In this document: positions 8,716-17,679 of the stretch, piece by piece | How the letters are laid out: each line of letters opens with the position of its first letter | Numbering within the stretch: position 1 is the stretch's first letter | From: Puniceicoccaceae bacterium | Lineage (GTDB): Bacteria; Verrucomicrobiota; Verrucomicrobiia; Opitutales; Coraliomargaritaceae | Length of the DNA: 64,000 bases | NCBI GenBank assembly: GCA_002729725.1 | Contig: PBYS01000054.1 | Coordinates: 62,001-126,000, forward strand | Direction of reading: 5' to 3' | Position numbers and translations under genes: made by a program | The notes under the pieces: generated by a model | Told to the model about the DNA's origin: nothing | Databases searched by the model: none | Seen by the model: the letters and a program-made list of their open reading frames with translations, nothing else

Positions 8716-8766
8716 GGCGCATGGGAGCATCATCTTAGACAAGCGTAGATGATGCCCGCATGAGCC
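8716..8766. repeat. Imperfect 20-bp inverted repeat after the cluster
   Basis: Bases 8716-8735 and 8747-8766 form inverted arms matching at 17 of 20 positions, with a perfect inner 9-bp stem (GCATCATCT/AGATGATGC) and an 11-base loop. There is no T-run, so it is not a classical terminator. It could be a processing hairpin, a protein-binding dyad or a recombination site at the end of the operon. Confidence 0.5.
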
Positions 8767-9026
8767 GGGTATCTCGGAAGAAAACAAAAATGAGGAACTA
8801 CCACATACACGGAATAATCGAGTTTCTACTCGGCCAAGTTGAGTTTCCTTTCGACAGCATTGATGTCGAAGAGTCGCTTGATGACGTATTGATCCATTAC
8901 GGGATCGATGAGACCTTTACCGCAGACGAAGAAGCGGAAATACGACGGTATCTCCTTCCACGGGGAATCGGCTTCCAGATCGCAGAAATGCAGCGTCTTC
9001 GACGACAACGGCAGGTGGTCGCATGA
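8760..9026 (+). CDS. Small acidic hypothetical protein upstream of a methyltransferase remnant
   Basis: An 88-residue protein (or 78 residues from the ATG at 8790, preferred because the first ATG lies inside the inverted repeat). It is acidic in the middle (DVEESLDDVL, FTADEEAEIRRYL) and has a basic tail. Its stop overlaps the start codon of the truncated methyltransferase in an ATGA arrangement, so the two were co-translated in the ancestral operon. Function unknown. Confidence 0.55.
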   Translation: MSRVSRKKTKMRNYHIHGIIEFLLGQVEFPFDSIDVEESLDDVLIHYGIDETFTADEEAEIRRYLLPRGIGFQIAEMQRLRRQRQVVA

Positions 9027-9127
9027 CCCAGCCGATTATTCCAAACCAAATTGTCCACGGTGACTGCACAGAAGTTCTGCGAAAAATCCCGGACAACTGC
9101 GTGGACTTCGTCCTGACTCCAGATTAA
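9023..9127 (+). pseudogene. Truncated DNA methyltransferase (N-terminal 34 codons only)
   Basis: The frame reads MTQPIIPNQIVHGDC, then TEVLRKIPDNCVDFVLTPD and a stop. This is the usual start of an N6A/N4C DNA methyltransferase: a target-binding strand, the hGDC motif, then the run-up to the DPPY catalytic motif. The frame ends exactly where DPPY should begin, and no continuation is found elsewhere in the window. The break marks a deletion or insertion junction at about 9122, separating the operon on the left from the HD/protease genes on the right. Confidence 0.65.
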
Positions 9128-9151
9128 ACTATCGCTGTCTCAAACAGCCTA

Positions 9152-11743
9152 ATGCAGTTTGACATCTCTCACTGCTTTAATTTGTATCGCATGATGTTTA
9201 CTACCTTGCCCCCAGAGAAGACTAGACGCATTAGAACTGTGTATAACGCCGATCAGAAGTTCTACAAAAGTGAACTAGACGTACTTCACACCCCGATATT
9301 ACAACGCCTCTACGACCTCCATCAACTAGGGCTGACCGACAGGGTTTACATCGATGCTTCACATACGCGCCTAAGCCACGTTGTGGGTGTTATGGAGCAA
9401 GCTTCGAAAATATGCGCCGCTCTAATTAGGAACCTCACTTCTGAGCCAGAGAAGCAACTAAACTACGTCACATTGGACAAGACCGAAGTCAGCATTTCTT
9501 TTCGAGAGATTACTGATCTGATAACGCATCATGAACCCGCACTTCGCCTGATGGCCCTCTTTCACGACCTTACCCATGGCCCATATGGACATACCCTAGA
9601 GGACGAAATTGAGTTGTTTACGCAAAAGCATGATGAACCGCTACGGCAAGCCGAAGCATTCTGGAGTTTCTTACACCAGTACATCGCATGGAGCATGCGA
9701 AGTGAGTATGGGCGCGCCAGCTTCGAGGAAATCCTAACAAACCTCTACGACCAATCGCCGCCTCCCCCATTACTATGCAAATCCCTCGAAAGGGCAACCC
9801 ACGGACTCACGCTCTGCCCAGAAGCGAACAGCCCAATTAATTCACCCGAGGGCAAAGAGTATATTGAGGAATTTGCCAAGTACTGCACACTCTTCATTCA
9901 AGACATAGACTCAAGCACGCGGAAGATCACAAAAAACACCCTCTCAGTTAATGAGTTTCGCAGACTCATCAAAGACCTCTTGTTCTCTTTTACAGGCCTA
10001 CTCCATCTCGAAATATTGCACAAGGAATCACCAAGCCCCAAGCATATACCTACCCTAAATCAATATCACTTCCACAGGTTTCTCAGCGCCGTCATTCAGA
10101 AGACTAACATTCAAGTCGCAACACATGATACCTTCGATCCGAAACGTGATGCATTCTTCTTAGACATCATAGGAAATACAATCTGCGCAGACCTGCTAGA
10201 CTACGCAAAACGCGACTCTGCACATGCAGGTCTCAAGCTAGATTACGACCCAGATCGCATTGTTGAGAATTTCACTTTAGTCAGCAAGCACATCGAATAC
10301 TCGGTTAGGCACCTATCGGGTACAGACAAGGAAATGGTTGAAGCCCTAAACTCTGAAAGTATTCGTGCAGCCATTTCGATTTTTGGAACTAAGCTCCGCC
10401 TAGATGTCATAGGAGAGTTAATGAATCTATTGCAGATTCGGTATTATGTATACGAACGTGTGCTGTTTCACCCCACTAAATGCATAGCAGGTGCCCTACT
10501 AGGCCGCGCAATCCACTGCCTCGGACTATCTGAAATGCCACAAGAACTCAAATACTGTGGCGACAACGTGTTCCTTTACACGATCCGAGAGGCCGCAATT
10601 AACATACGGGACAAGATAGAGGGCATTTCTGAAAAAAAATTCGACGTTGAGACAATTCGCTCGCTGAGCACATCGCCAATTGAGCAAGCACTCATCGAAG
10701 GATTAATCCCTGATCCCAAAAAATCCACGCGATTATTGGAATGTATTGCCTTCTACACCACCGCGAATTCTGGAAACCCGTTACATCCGAATCATACGGA
10801 TTACCTCAAGTTCATGAATTCGGACGCTAAGGCAATCACTCAGCTGAGAGAAACAGGAACTATTAGCGACAAAGCTACCCTTGAAAAGCTGTCCAAGCGT
10901 GCTTCAGAACTATTCCCCCAACACAGAGCGTGGCTCGCACTGGATAAGGAATCAACAACTGAACGCTTAAACTCCGGCCTCGACCTACTTGCCCAACTTC
11001 ATAGCCGGCGATATCCTCGGCGTGTGTTTGCTCTTCTCCCTGTCAGCATCGACTCAAGCGATAACATACATCTCGTTACTCCGGAGAAAATTGCGGCAAA
11101 CTTCAAAGATCCCCACCTCAGGATGTCAGTAGAGAATGAGATCGAAAAACGATGCGGACTCCCTCTCGGCACATGCGTTATTCACTGCCCACCTGCTTCA
11201 GGGCCGACCAAAATCGCAAAAGTGCTAATTACCGACTCCTCATCAAAAGGGTCAGAATCTGTAAGATTGGGCGAAATTAAGAAGTTGTCTGATGAATACT
11301 CACAAATGCTCCATCACCATCAGTCCATTGTCAGCAGTTTAGAACTGCAATATCAGTCGATTTGGCGTCTAACGATCTCATTTTCACCGCCCTACGATAT
11401 CCACAACAAAAAACACAAGGTGATAATTGAGCAAGTACTCTCTGAGGTCATCGGAAAAGGGATTAACAAAACCATAATTGAAGAAAACAATCTCATCGTC
11501 AACGAGCTTTCTAGCGACACTGTCGAGCAAGGAAAGGCAAATGACGGCATAGTAGAATCCAAGGATGTATTCCTTCGCGAAGCACACAGCGCCATAATCA
11601 AGCATCCTGTATTTATTAATTTTCAGGCAGCGGCATACACCTACCAAGAAGCATGTGAGCAAGCCCCACTCGCAGTGTCATCAATTATAACACCCCCCTC
11701 TCAAGACAAACAACAAGATTTCGACTTAGACAACGAGCGATGA
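9152..11743 (+). CDS. Large HD-domain phosphohydrolase (dNTPase-like)
   Basis: Residues about 40-150 match the HD phosphohydrolases of the SAMHD1/COG1078 type: PILQRLYDLHQLGL, then a metal His in SHTRLSH (71-76), then FHDLTHGPYGH with the HD pair at 138-139. Such enzymes hydrolyse dNTPs, and some bacterial dGTPases limit phage by draining nucleotides. The remaining roughly 700 residues are not assigned, making the protein much longer than typical family members. It is followed 9 bases later by a zinc-protease gene, and the two form a likely operon. Both seem richer in A+T than the preceding operon, consistent with separate acquisition. Substrate and defence role are inferred. Confidence 0.75.
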   Translation: MQFDISHCFNLYRMMFTTLPPEKTRRIRTVYNADQKFYKSELDVLHTPILQRLYDLHQLGLTDRVYIDASHTRLSHVVGVMEQASKICAALIRNLTSEPEKQLNYVTLDKTEVSISFREITDLITHHEPALRLMALFHDLTHGPYGHTLEDEIELFTQKHDEPLRQAEAFWSFLHQYIAWSMRSEYGRASFEEILTNLYDQSPPPPLLCKSLERATHGLTLCPEANSPINSPEGKEYIEEFAKYCTLFIQDIDSSTRKITKNTLSVNEFRRLIKDLLFSFTGLLHLEILHKESPSPKHIPTLNQYHFHRFLSAVIQKTNIQVATHDTFDPKRDAFFLDIIGNTICADLLDYAKRDSAHAGLKLDYDPDRIVENFTLVSKHIEYSVRHLSGTDKEMVEALNSESIRAAISIFGTKLRLDVIGELMNLLQIRYYVYERVLFHPTKCIAGALLGRAIHCLGLSEMPQELKYCGDNVFLYTIREAAINIRDKIEGISEKKFDVETIRSLSTSPIEQALIEGLIPDPKKSTRLLECIAFYTTANSGNPLHPNHTDYLKFMNSDAKAITQLRETGTISDKATLEKLSKRASELFPQHRAWLALDKESTTERLNSGLDLLAQLHSRRYPRRVFALLPVSIDSSDNIHLVTPEKIAANFKDPHLRMSVENEIEKRCGLPLGTCVIHCPPASGPTKIAKVLITDSSSKGSESVRLGEIKKLSDEYSQMLHHHQSIVSSLELQYQSIWRLTISFSPPYDIHNKKHKVIIEQVLSEVIGKGINKTIIEENNLIVNELSSDTVEQGKANDGIVESKDVFLREAHSAIIKHPVFINFQAAAYTYQEACEQAPLAVSSIITPPSQDKQQDFDLDNER

Positions 11744-11752
11744 ACTGAGACC

Positions 11753-13063
11753 GTGCACTACCGAGCCTACCAATCTTTACGCTCACTAGAGGCGTCCCTA
11801 GACAAGGAGCCAGCCCCTCCTACAGGCGTTCGCAAGGTTCTAGACACTAATTTAGTTCTTCCTAAACGAAGAAAGCATCTGCAATCAATCGTTAGATCAA
11901 TACCACTCCGCACAGAAGAAATTGTAAATCGCGCCAATGCATACACATCAAGAAGTGCACCATTCGTGTCACTTACCAAAATCGCCCACTTACTCAAGGC
12001 GGATATAAACTGGAATAGTGAGGCGGCTTCAGGGAAAAACGCAATAATCCGCCTATCTGAGGGTTCCAGGTGGATCATAGATATCAAGGAACCAAAGACT
12101 GTGGAGAGCCGCCACACACTTGCCCATGAACTTGGGCACGCCCTGCTCTACTCAAACAATAATTTCGTACCCGACACAGAAGCCTGGGCACGTCGATCCT
12201 ACTCCAACATTGAAGAGGTCATTTGTAACGCATTTGCACGCTGGCTCATCGCTCCAAGGCAAATAGAGTCTCACCTAGAAGAACAAACACTTCCACGAGC
12301 AGCACTAAAGGGAGCATCGCTTCTTCGACTCCCACTCCAGCAAATAGCAATACGGCTACTAGAGACCTACCAATGGCAAGCCCCCCATCCTGAGGTCGTT
12401 GTTATATGGTCGAACAAACGTCCCTCTTCAATAAAAACTGAAACGTTCTTAGAACTACACCTATGTAAGCGTCTATGTATGAAACCGCATACAGGGTTAC
12501 TATTCGACTACAGCAAAATGGTCGAACAGCTCACGTTTACTAGAAATCGACAGTCATTCATTGAACAGTTTTTTCATGCTCGCATACAAAACTGCCCAAA
12601 CAAGCGACCGTGCATATCCTCAATTGACCAAGAGACAACAGCAGCAGCCTACAATATGGCGTCGAAGCTCTCGACACCTCAGCTTACAATATTAAAGGAG
12701 GAAACCCTATCCTATTTCACCAATGGACTACCGAGAATACAAAGCCTACACTGGCACGAGGCAGGGAACAACAGATTCATAAAATACGACAGCATAATTG
12801 CTAGCCCCGAAACGAGCATCGGCCAAACAATGAGATTGGACAGGAAGGTGCACACATCCAACCTAGAGCAAATTAAGCTAGGAACAATTTCTGGAGAACG
12901 CCACATAGAATCAACATGCTGGGGATCTCCGGCTCGAGGCACTCGAATGGGAATACAATATATCTGGTCAACAAATGACCAGCCCCACAATGATACATTT
13001 CACTCAGAAAAAGCTCAAGAGCCGTCAATGTATTTTAGGGGTGACTTCGAAAATGAAGCTTGA
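11753..13063 (+). CDS. ImmA/IrrE-type zinc metallopeptidase
   Basis: A 436-residue protein with the zincin motif HELGH at 125-129 and a downstream Glu in EEVICNAFARWLIAP (about 154-165), the usual third ligand and the LLMP-like segment of ImmA/IrrE peptidases. This family cleaves repressors or acts as a regulatory protease in phage-related and stress systems. The start is GTG (11753), 9 bases after the HD gene. The C-terminal 200 residues are unassigned and may sense a ligand. It probably controls or is controlled by the HD enzyme. Confidence 0.75.
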   Translation: MHYRAYQSLRSLEASLDKEPAPPTGVRKVLDTNLVLPKRRKHLQSIVRSIPLRTEEIVNRANAYTSRSAPFVSLTKIAHLLKADINWNSEAASGKNAIIRLSEGSRWIIDIKEPKTVESRHTLAHELGHALLYSNNNFVPDTEAWARRSYSNIEEVICNAFARWLIAPRQIESHLEEQTLPRAALKGASLLRLPLQQIAIRLLETYQWQAPHPEVVVIWSNKRPSSIKTETFLELHLCKRLCMKPHTGLLFDYSKMVEQLTFTRNRQSFIEQFFHARIQNCPNKRPCISSIDQETTAAAYNMASKLSTPQLTILKEETLSYFTNGLPRIQSLHWHEAGNNRFIKYDSIIASPETSIGQTMRLDRKVHTSNLEQIKLGTISGERHIESTCWGSPARGTRMGIQYIWSTNDQPHNDTFHSEKAQEPSMYFRGDFENEA

Positions 13064-13329
13064 ATTGCCTCGCGCACTGCGCGTTTCGCTGCAGCCTGAA
13101 CCATTGGATCGTCATTCTCAAGTTTAGCCTGATATATTAGGCTAGCGACCGGTGGATCGTATTGAGCGATCCCCACACTCAATCGAGGTTGGAGGAGTTC
13201 AACCCCTAGCTTACGCTCAAGGCCATCAAGCTCACCGAGAAATTCATCCATAGACGATAGCATTGCTTGAGGGGTAATTGAATTAAAGGAATCGGGCAGC
13301 TGAATATACTCCACTACGTATTGAACCAT
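13015..13329 (-). CDS. Small hypothetical protein
   Basis: A 104-residue frame convergent with the zinc-protease gene, overlapping its 3' end by 49 bases. The composition is protein-like (amphipathic helices around MLSSMDEFLGELDGLERKL, and an Ala-rich C-terminal helix). No family is recognised. It resembles short proteins carried beside recombinase modules only in its position. Moderate doubt remains because it overlaps another gene. Confidence 0.45.
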   Translation of the reverse strand: MVQYVVEYIQLPDSFNSITPQAMLSSMDEFLGELDGLERKLGVELLQPRLSVGIAQYDPPVASLIYQAKLENDDPMVQAAAKRAVREAIQASFSKSPLKYIDGS

Positions 13330-13422
13330 AATATCTAAATACTCTGATCGTTTATCAATCTTTTCATTTTCTGCCGGAACCTAGTTCTGAAAGTGCCCAT
13401 ACAATCCTGCCGCTCATATGGT

Positions 13423-13545
13423 ATGAGTAACAAACTTCTAAGCCATCAACAACCAGCAAGGATAACCATATCAAAGCTCTTGGCAAAAATCCTCATTCGC
13501 GAGATGGTGCAGAGAAAGAACGACATTCGGGAAGAGAAGACTTGA
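13423..13545 (+). CDS. Possible 40-residue ORF before the recombinase module
   Basis: ATG at 13423 opens a 40-codon frame rich in Lys, Arg and Ile (central part ISKLLAKILIREMVQRKN), ending 34 bases before the DUF2924 gene. Small basic ORFs do occur at this place in DUF2924/recombinase modules, but the frame is short and no ribosome-binding site decides it. Confidence 0.3.
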   Translation: MSNKLLSHQQPARITISKLLAKILIREMVQRKNDIREEKT

Positions 13546-13579
13546 TTTTGCTTTCTAGCTATGGCCCAACAGCCGAATC

Positions 13580-14080
13580 ATGAAAAACACAGATAAAATT
13601 GATGTCGAACGGCTTGCAAAAGAGCTGTCCGTTTTAGGAATGCCTGAATTGCGCGCACGATTTGCCGAGCATTTCGGATATACTTCACAAACTCGGAAAA
13701 AATCGAGCTTAGTTAAAAAGATCCTTTGGGCAGTTCAGCGTGATGCGTATGGCGACATCAGCGATCAGGCAAGAAAGAAAGCCCTTTCGATTGCTGATGA
13801 TCGGGATGTCAAAGAGCGTTTCCCAAAGATTACAAGTATCAAAAATTCAGATACAACTAGTTCGGTTACGTTACCGTATAAGCCGGATATGAATCTAATT
13901 CCTGGCACTTTATTGCAACGCCACTACCAAGGTAAGGACATCCGTGTATTGGTGCTCGAAAAAGGATTCGAGTGGGATGGACGATATTTCAAGTCGCTCT
14001 CTGCTATCGCCCGGGAAGTCTCCGGAACGCAATGGAATGGTAAATTATTCTTCAACCTAAAGAAGAAAGGAGCAGCGTAA
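13580..14080 (+). CDS. DUF2924 domain protein
   Basis: A 166-residue protein with the DUF2924 layout: an N-terminal helical part (LGMPELRARFAEHFGY, then a basic helix LVKKILWAVQRDAYG) and a C-terminal beta part (PGTLLQRHYQGKDIRVLVLE, YFKSLSAIAREVSGTQWNG). The family is found almost only directly upstream of large serine recombinases in mobile modules, probably as an accessory DNA-binding factor. Its stop shares a base with the recombinase start (TAATG). Confidence 0.85.
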   Translation: MKNTDKIDVERLAKELSVLGMPELRARFAEHFGYTSQTRKKSSLVKKILWAVQRDAYGDISDQARKKALSIADDRDVKERFPKITSIKNSDTTSSVTLPYKPDMNLIPGTLLQRHYQGKDIRVLVLEKGFEWDGRYFKSLSAIAREVSGTQWNGKLFFNLKKKGAA

Positions 14081-15588
14081 TGCAAACAACAGCAATTCCC
14101 GTTGCCATTTACACGCGTAAAAGCACTGATGCTCACGTCGAACAGGACGTCCACTCGTTGAGCGTTCAGCGTGCCTCAGCGGAAAGTTTCGTTGCCAGTC
14201 AGCAACATCGCGGCTGGGTCGCGCTCGAAGAACACTTCGATGACAACAACGTGAGTGGAGCGACTCTTGAAAGGCCCGCGCTCGACAGATTAAAACAAAA
14301 AATCATCTTAGGCGAGGTGAAGGTCGTCGTGATTAATCGGCTGGATCGCATCTCGCGAAGTTTGTCACAATTTTTGGAACTAACGGAATTCTTTGATGCG
14401 CACGGCGTTTCTCTGGTCAGCGTAACCCAAAACTTTAACACTGGCGACTCGATGGGCCGCCTTATGGTTCAAATCATTATGTCGTTTGCAGAGTTCGAAC
14501 GCTCTTTGATTAAGGATCGTGTGACTGAGCGCATGCATGCCGCTCGCAAGAAAGGACGCTTCATCGGGGGAAGACCCATCCTCGGTTACAACATCAAACC
14601 ACAGGGCCGAGAACTCGAAATCGATCCCCTCGAAGCGGTTCGAGTAAAGGAAATATTTGAGCTATACCTCGAACTACGTTCAATCAAAGCAACCGTGAAG
14701 GAACTCAAGAAACGCGGTTGGAAAAACAAGACCTGGGTCGCTCGCAACGGCAACGTAACGGGTGGTGCTTATTTTTCGGCGAATGGATTGCATGCACTTT
14801 TAACGAACCAAATTTACGTGGGCAACGTCACTTTGAAGAAGGAGATTTTCAAGGGTCAGCATGAAGCCATTCTCGACTCTGAATTTTTCGAACAGGTTCA
14901 ACAGACGCTCAAGGAAAACTCGCTTCATGATGGCAGCCGAAAGCGTAACAAACATGCCGCACTGCTCAAGGGGCTACTTTGTTGTAAGGCTTGCCAAGCG
15001 CCATTCATTCATACCTACACCACTCGGCACAACCGGAAGTATCGGTATTATACGTGTCGGAATAAGCGAGATAATGGCGCGCATTCTTGTTCATCCCCGC
15101 CTTTACCTGCTGGCGAAATCGAGACTCTGGTATCCGAGCAGATTCTCTCCGTCGGGCATGACCCAGGCTTGCAAAATCTCGTTTACGAGCAATTGGTCGA
15201 AGTCGTCGAGCAGAGGGAAACAGCGCGTAAGCAACAACTCAAAGCCGCACGCCAGCAACTTGATCGCGTTCATCATGAGATAAAAACATCCCGAGAACTG
15301 GATGCACCGCTATCGCTGATTCGCCACCTGGAGTCGAAACAGAAGGAAGCCCAGAACATACTGGAGGCACTCGACACCACCGCCTATTCAATCCCAATGA
15401 AAGTCGACGTGGTTACGACCCTGCAGAGTCTGAAAACGTTATGGCCATCATTTAAGGCAGAAGAACGCTGTGAATTCGCCAGAACGCTACTTGAGCGGGT
15501 CGACTACGACGCCGATGGCGGCAAGGTCACCCTGCACTTTAATGACGCGGGCTTTTTCCCTGTCGCAGGTGAGGAGGTGGCGTCGTGA
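14080..15588 (+). CDS. Large serine recombinase
   Basis: A 502-residue site-specific recombinase. The N-terminal resolvase domain has the nucleophile Ser15 in YTRKSTDA, the NRLDRISRS arginine motif and FAEFERSLIKDRV. A recombinase domain follows (GGRPILGYNI, then the NQIYVGNV segment), then a zinc-ribbon with CxxC pairs (CCKACQAP and CRNKRDNGAHSC). The C-terminal region, about residues 360-420, is a coiled coil. It would mediate integration or excision between att sites. It appears intact and is flanked by its usual DUF2924 and HTH partners. Confidence 0.92.
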   Translation: MQTTAIPVAIYTRKSTDAHVEQDVHSLSVQRASAESFVASQQHRGWVALEEHFDDNNVSGATLERPALDRLKQKIILGEVKVVVINRLDRISRSLSQFLELTEFFDAHGVSLVSVTQNFNTGDSMGRLMVQIIMSFAEFERSLIKDRVTERMHAARKKGRFIGGRPILGYNIKPQGRELEIDPLEAVRVKEIFELYLELRSIKATVKELKKRGWKNKTWVARNGNVTGGAYFSANGLHALLTNQIYVGNVTLKKEIFKGQHEAILDSEFFEQVQQTLKENSLHDGSRKRNKHAALLKGLLCCKACQAPFIHTYTTRHNRKYRYYTCRNKRDNGAHSCSSPPLPAGEIETLVSEQILSVGHDPGLQNLVYEQLVEVVEQRETARKQQLKAARQQLDRVHHEIKTSRELDAPLSLIRHLESKQKEAQNILEALDTTAYSIPMKVDVVTTLQSLKTLWPSFKAEERCEFARTLLERVDYDADGGKVTLHFNDAGFFPVAGEEVAS

Positions 15589-16016
15589 GTGCCTCAATTT
15601 CACTAGAGATCCATTTGGCCCCCGGACACTGCGGACACAAGCGCATTCGCAAAGGCAAGAAGCCCAGCCATGCCAAAACAACGCGGTTGCCACGCATCAC
15701 CCGCCTGATGGCTTTGGCTATCAAATATGAGCACTTGATTGCTGACGAAATTGTCGACGGGCAGGATGCACTGGCCACTTTGGCCGGGGTAGATCGAAGC
15801 CAGATTTCACGTATCCTTCGACTGCGGTTGCTTGCCCCGGATATTCAGGAGGCAATATTGAATCTGCCGGAAGTCGAGGAAGGCAGGGACATTTTCAACT
15901 GGACGAAAATCGACGTATTAACACGGATTGAGTGCTGGAGAAAACAAACCCATAGATTTAAATCGTTAAGATTGCCTCGCACCTCCTCAATCACTGGGAC
16001 ACTGAATGCAGAGTGA
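15585..16016 (+). CDS. HTH accessory protein of the recombinase module
   Basis: A 143-residue basic protein whose GTG start overlaps the recombinase stop (GTGA). Residues about 50-85 form a helix-turn-helix (DGQDALATLAGVDRSQISRI, then LRLRLLAPDIQEAIL) like the ParB/KorB-like HTH seen in the third gene of DUF2924/recombinase modules. Its likely role is to bind DNA near the att site or regulate the module. Confidence 0.75.
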   Translation: MSASISLEIHLAPGHCGHKRIRKGKKPSHAKTTRLPRITRLMALAIKYEHLIADEIVDGQDALATLAGVDRSQISRILRLRLLAPDIQEAILNLPEVEEGRDIFNWTKIDVLTRIECWRKQTHRFKSLRLPRTSSITGTLNAE

Positions 16017-16048
16017 GGTTCGCTTTTTCCTTGAACAGTAAATAAAAA

Positions 16049-17191
16049 ATGACGCTACTGGTTATCATGCTAGTAGCTCCGAATGATCCGTTGAATAAAC
16101 TGCTCATGAATTCCTCGCGCTTTTTCAGGAGATTCACGATTATCCAAGGCATTTCGTTAATCGTTATGTTACTCGCAATTGCCACTGCATTTGGTTTCCA
16201 AAGCTTCAAAAGCAGCCCAAGCACTTTTTACTTACTGCTGTTGGTCTATTTTTTATTGTTCTGGTATTATTGCAGAGGCTACGAGGTGGAGAAAAGGCGC
16301 ACCGAAAAGGCCATGCAAACATTCAAAATCCTGCATCAGCTTGCCGAAGAACTCAGAAAATCGAGACGCCACCAACGCATTCTGCTGGATAGCTCAGGAA
16401 TGGAAGAAGAAAAATTACTCCCCCTGTATATTGAGTACATTGAAGAGTTCAGGAAAGTCGGAATTGTTTTTTGTGGACATATTGCGGAGATGCTAAGGCT
16501 GATTGGAATCAGGTGTGATCGTGTCTGTTTAAAATCAGTAAATCCCGAAATATCGGAGGTTATAACGATTTCTCGACTTGGCGGCTCCCCTAATCCCAAA
16601 ACCCAAGCCGAAACAGGGCGCAGAACAATTCAAGTTGGAGGAAACTGCAGAATGGAAGCGCACCCTATCGATGAGAGACAAGTGGTAGCTAAACTTATGA
16701 TGAGTCTATATAACTCAGATAATCATTCCGAAGCGCTAAATGACCCAAACTTGAAACGACTGTGGATCAATCGACTCTGTGAACTTAAATATCTGGCCCT
16801 TGGTCAATTTAATGAGCAAAAATTCCCTAAAGTATTAAGTAAAATAACTCGAGGAAACTACAATGAGACCACAGAAAATGAATTAGTGGGCAACCTGCGC
16901 ACGCAAGCGAACAACAAGTATCACTCTCTGATTGCAATGGGTGTTTGCGCACTATCAAGTGAAAGGACGGAGCGTATCGGGGCTGATATTGGTTATGCTA
17001 CGCTAAATGGATTTATTGGTATAGACTCCTCTTCAAAAAGGATGCTCGCGGAGCTAACCCCTCAAGCGGTCGAGCTATTAGCAGCCTGTGGCGATGCCAT
17101 ATCCTGCTCGCTCAAAATATTCAATAATGCGATAAATTTTTTAAACGACAAACAATTAATTGAATATGATGACACAAACACTGAATCCTAG
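16049..17191 (+). CDS. Two-TM membrane protein with cytoplasmic sensor-like domain
   Basis: A 380-residue protein with two hydrophobic segments near residues 30-50 and 57-75, a charged helix, and a cytoplasmic part. The last 80 residues (YHSLIAMGVCALSSE, IGYATLNGFIGIDSSSK, LLAACGDAI) resemble the end of a GAF-like domain, though the match is weak. It sits 32 bases after the recombinase module and overlaps a small gene downstream. It could be a membrane effector or sensor of a cargo defence system; no closer assignment is possible. Confidence 0.55.
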   Translation: MTLLVIMLVAPNDPLNKLLMNSSRFFRRFTIIQGISLIVMLLAIATAFGFQSFKSSPSTFYLLLLVYFLLFWYYCRGYEVEKRRTEKAMQTFKILHQLAEELRKSRRHQRILLDSSGMEEEKLLPLYIEYIEEFRKVGIVFCGHIAEMLRLIGIRCDRVCLKSVNPEISEVITISRLGGSPNPKTQAETGRRTIQVGGNCRMEAHPIDERQVVAKLMMSLYNSDNHSEALNDPNLKRLWINRLCELKYLALGQFNEQKFPKVLSKITRGNYNETTENELVGNLRTQANNKYHSLIAMGVCALSSERTERIGADIGYATLNGFIGIDSSSKRMLAELTPQAVELLAACGDAISCSLKIFNNAINFLNDKQLIEYDDTNTES

Positions 17192-17504
17192 GAGCAAGAC
17201 TATTGAGTATATAATTCGCACAATGCGGAAATTTGGTGCAACATCAATTGAAGTTAATGGGCACAGCTACAATCTATTTGATGAACACGATTTATGTGCT
17301 CTAAGCGGCGAAGAAGATAGGTTACATGTTTTTGAAGAATATTTAAAAACAACCGAGTACATGTGGAGTGATCCACGCATAATGCTAAATGCGAGGAATA
17401 TCGGTGTCAGCCCTTTATCCGATGAATTCAAAGATTTTTACAGAAGACACAAAGCGATGGAAAGTTGTTATCTCCCAGCATCAGCTCACAACGATAAGAG
17501 CTGA
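17160..17504 (+). CDS. Small acidic hypothetical protein
   Basis: A 114-residue protein overlapping the previous gene by 32 bases, hence probably co-translated with it. It has no signal peptide or recognised domain; the middle is acidic (FDEHDLCALSGEEDRLHVFEE in sense, given here only as a marker of composition). The DNA after it (17505-17679) has a further short open frame but no convincing gene. Confidence 0.5.
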   Translation: MNMMTQTLNPRSKTIEYIIRTMRKFGATSIEVNGHSYNLFDEHDLCALSGEEDRLHVFEEYLKTTEYMWSDPRIMLNARNIGVSPLSDEFKDFYRRHKAMESCYLPASAHNDKS

Positions 17505-17679
17505 CGTAAAACATTTGTTTCCTGCAATAAGGGAAACATCAGAAATGATAACTGAGCGAAGCAAACCACACAGAAGCTCTTTCAATCTGATAATCGATGG
17601 TACGCCTAAAGGTCGTGAGTGATTTCCAGAAAATTCCATACTTAAGTTTTATGGCACTCCGGAAATTATCCGCCTGTCA

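Larger units (their letters stand above)
13580..16016 (+). mobile_element. DUF2924 / serine recombinase / HTH integration module
   Basis: Three overlapping genes form a conserved module that recurs in integrative elements and prophage remnants. No att repeats are visible to me at its flanks, so whether it moves itself or the entire island cannot be decided here. Confidence 0.55.

Noticed and set aside
13580-16016. Serine recombinase as the enzyme that integrated the whole island at tRNA-Pro
   Set aside because: Integration at tRNA genes is usually by tyrosine integrases, and the module lies in the middle of the island; no att pair was found.
17389-17622. 77-codon frame after the small acidic gene
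   Set aside because: Mostly overlaps a better frame, no motif, and the unique part is short; could be decayed sequence.
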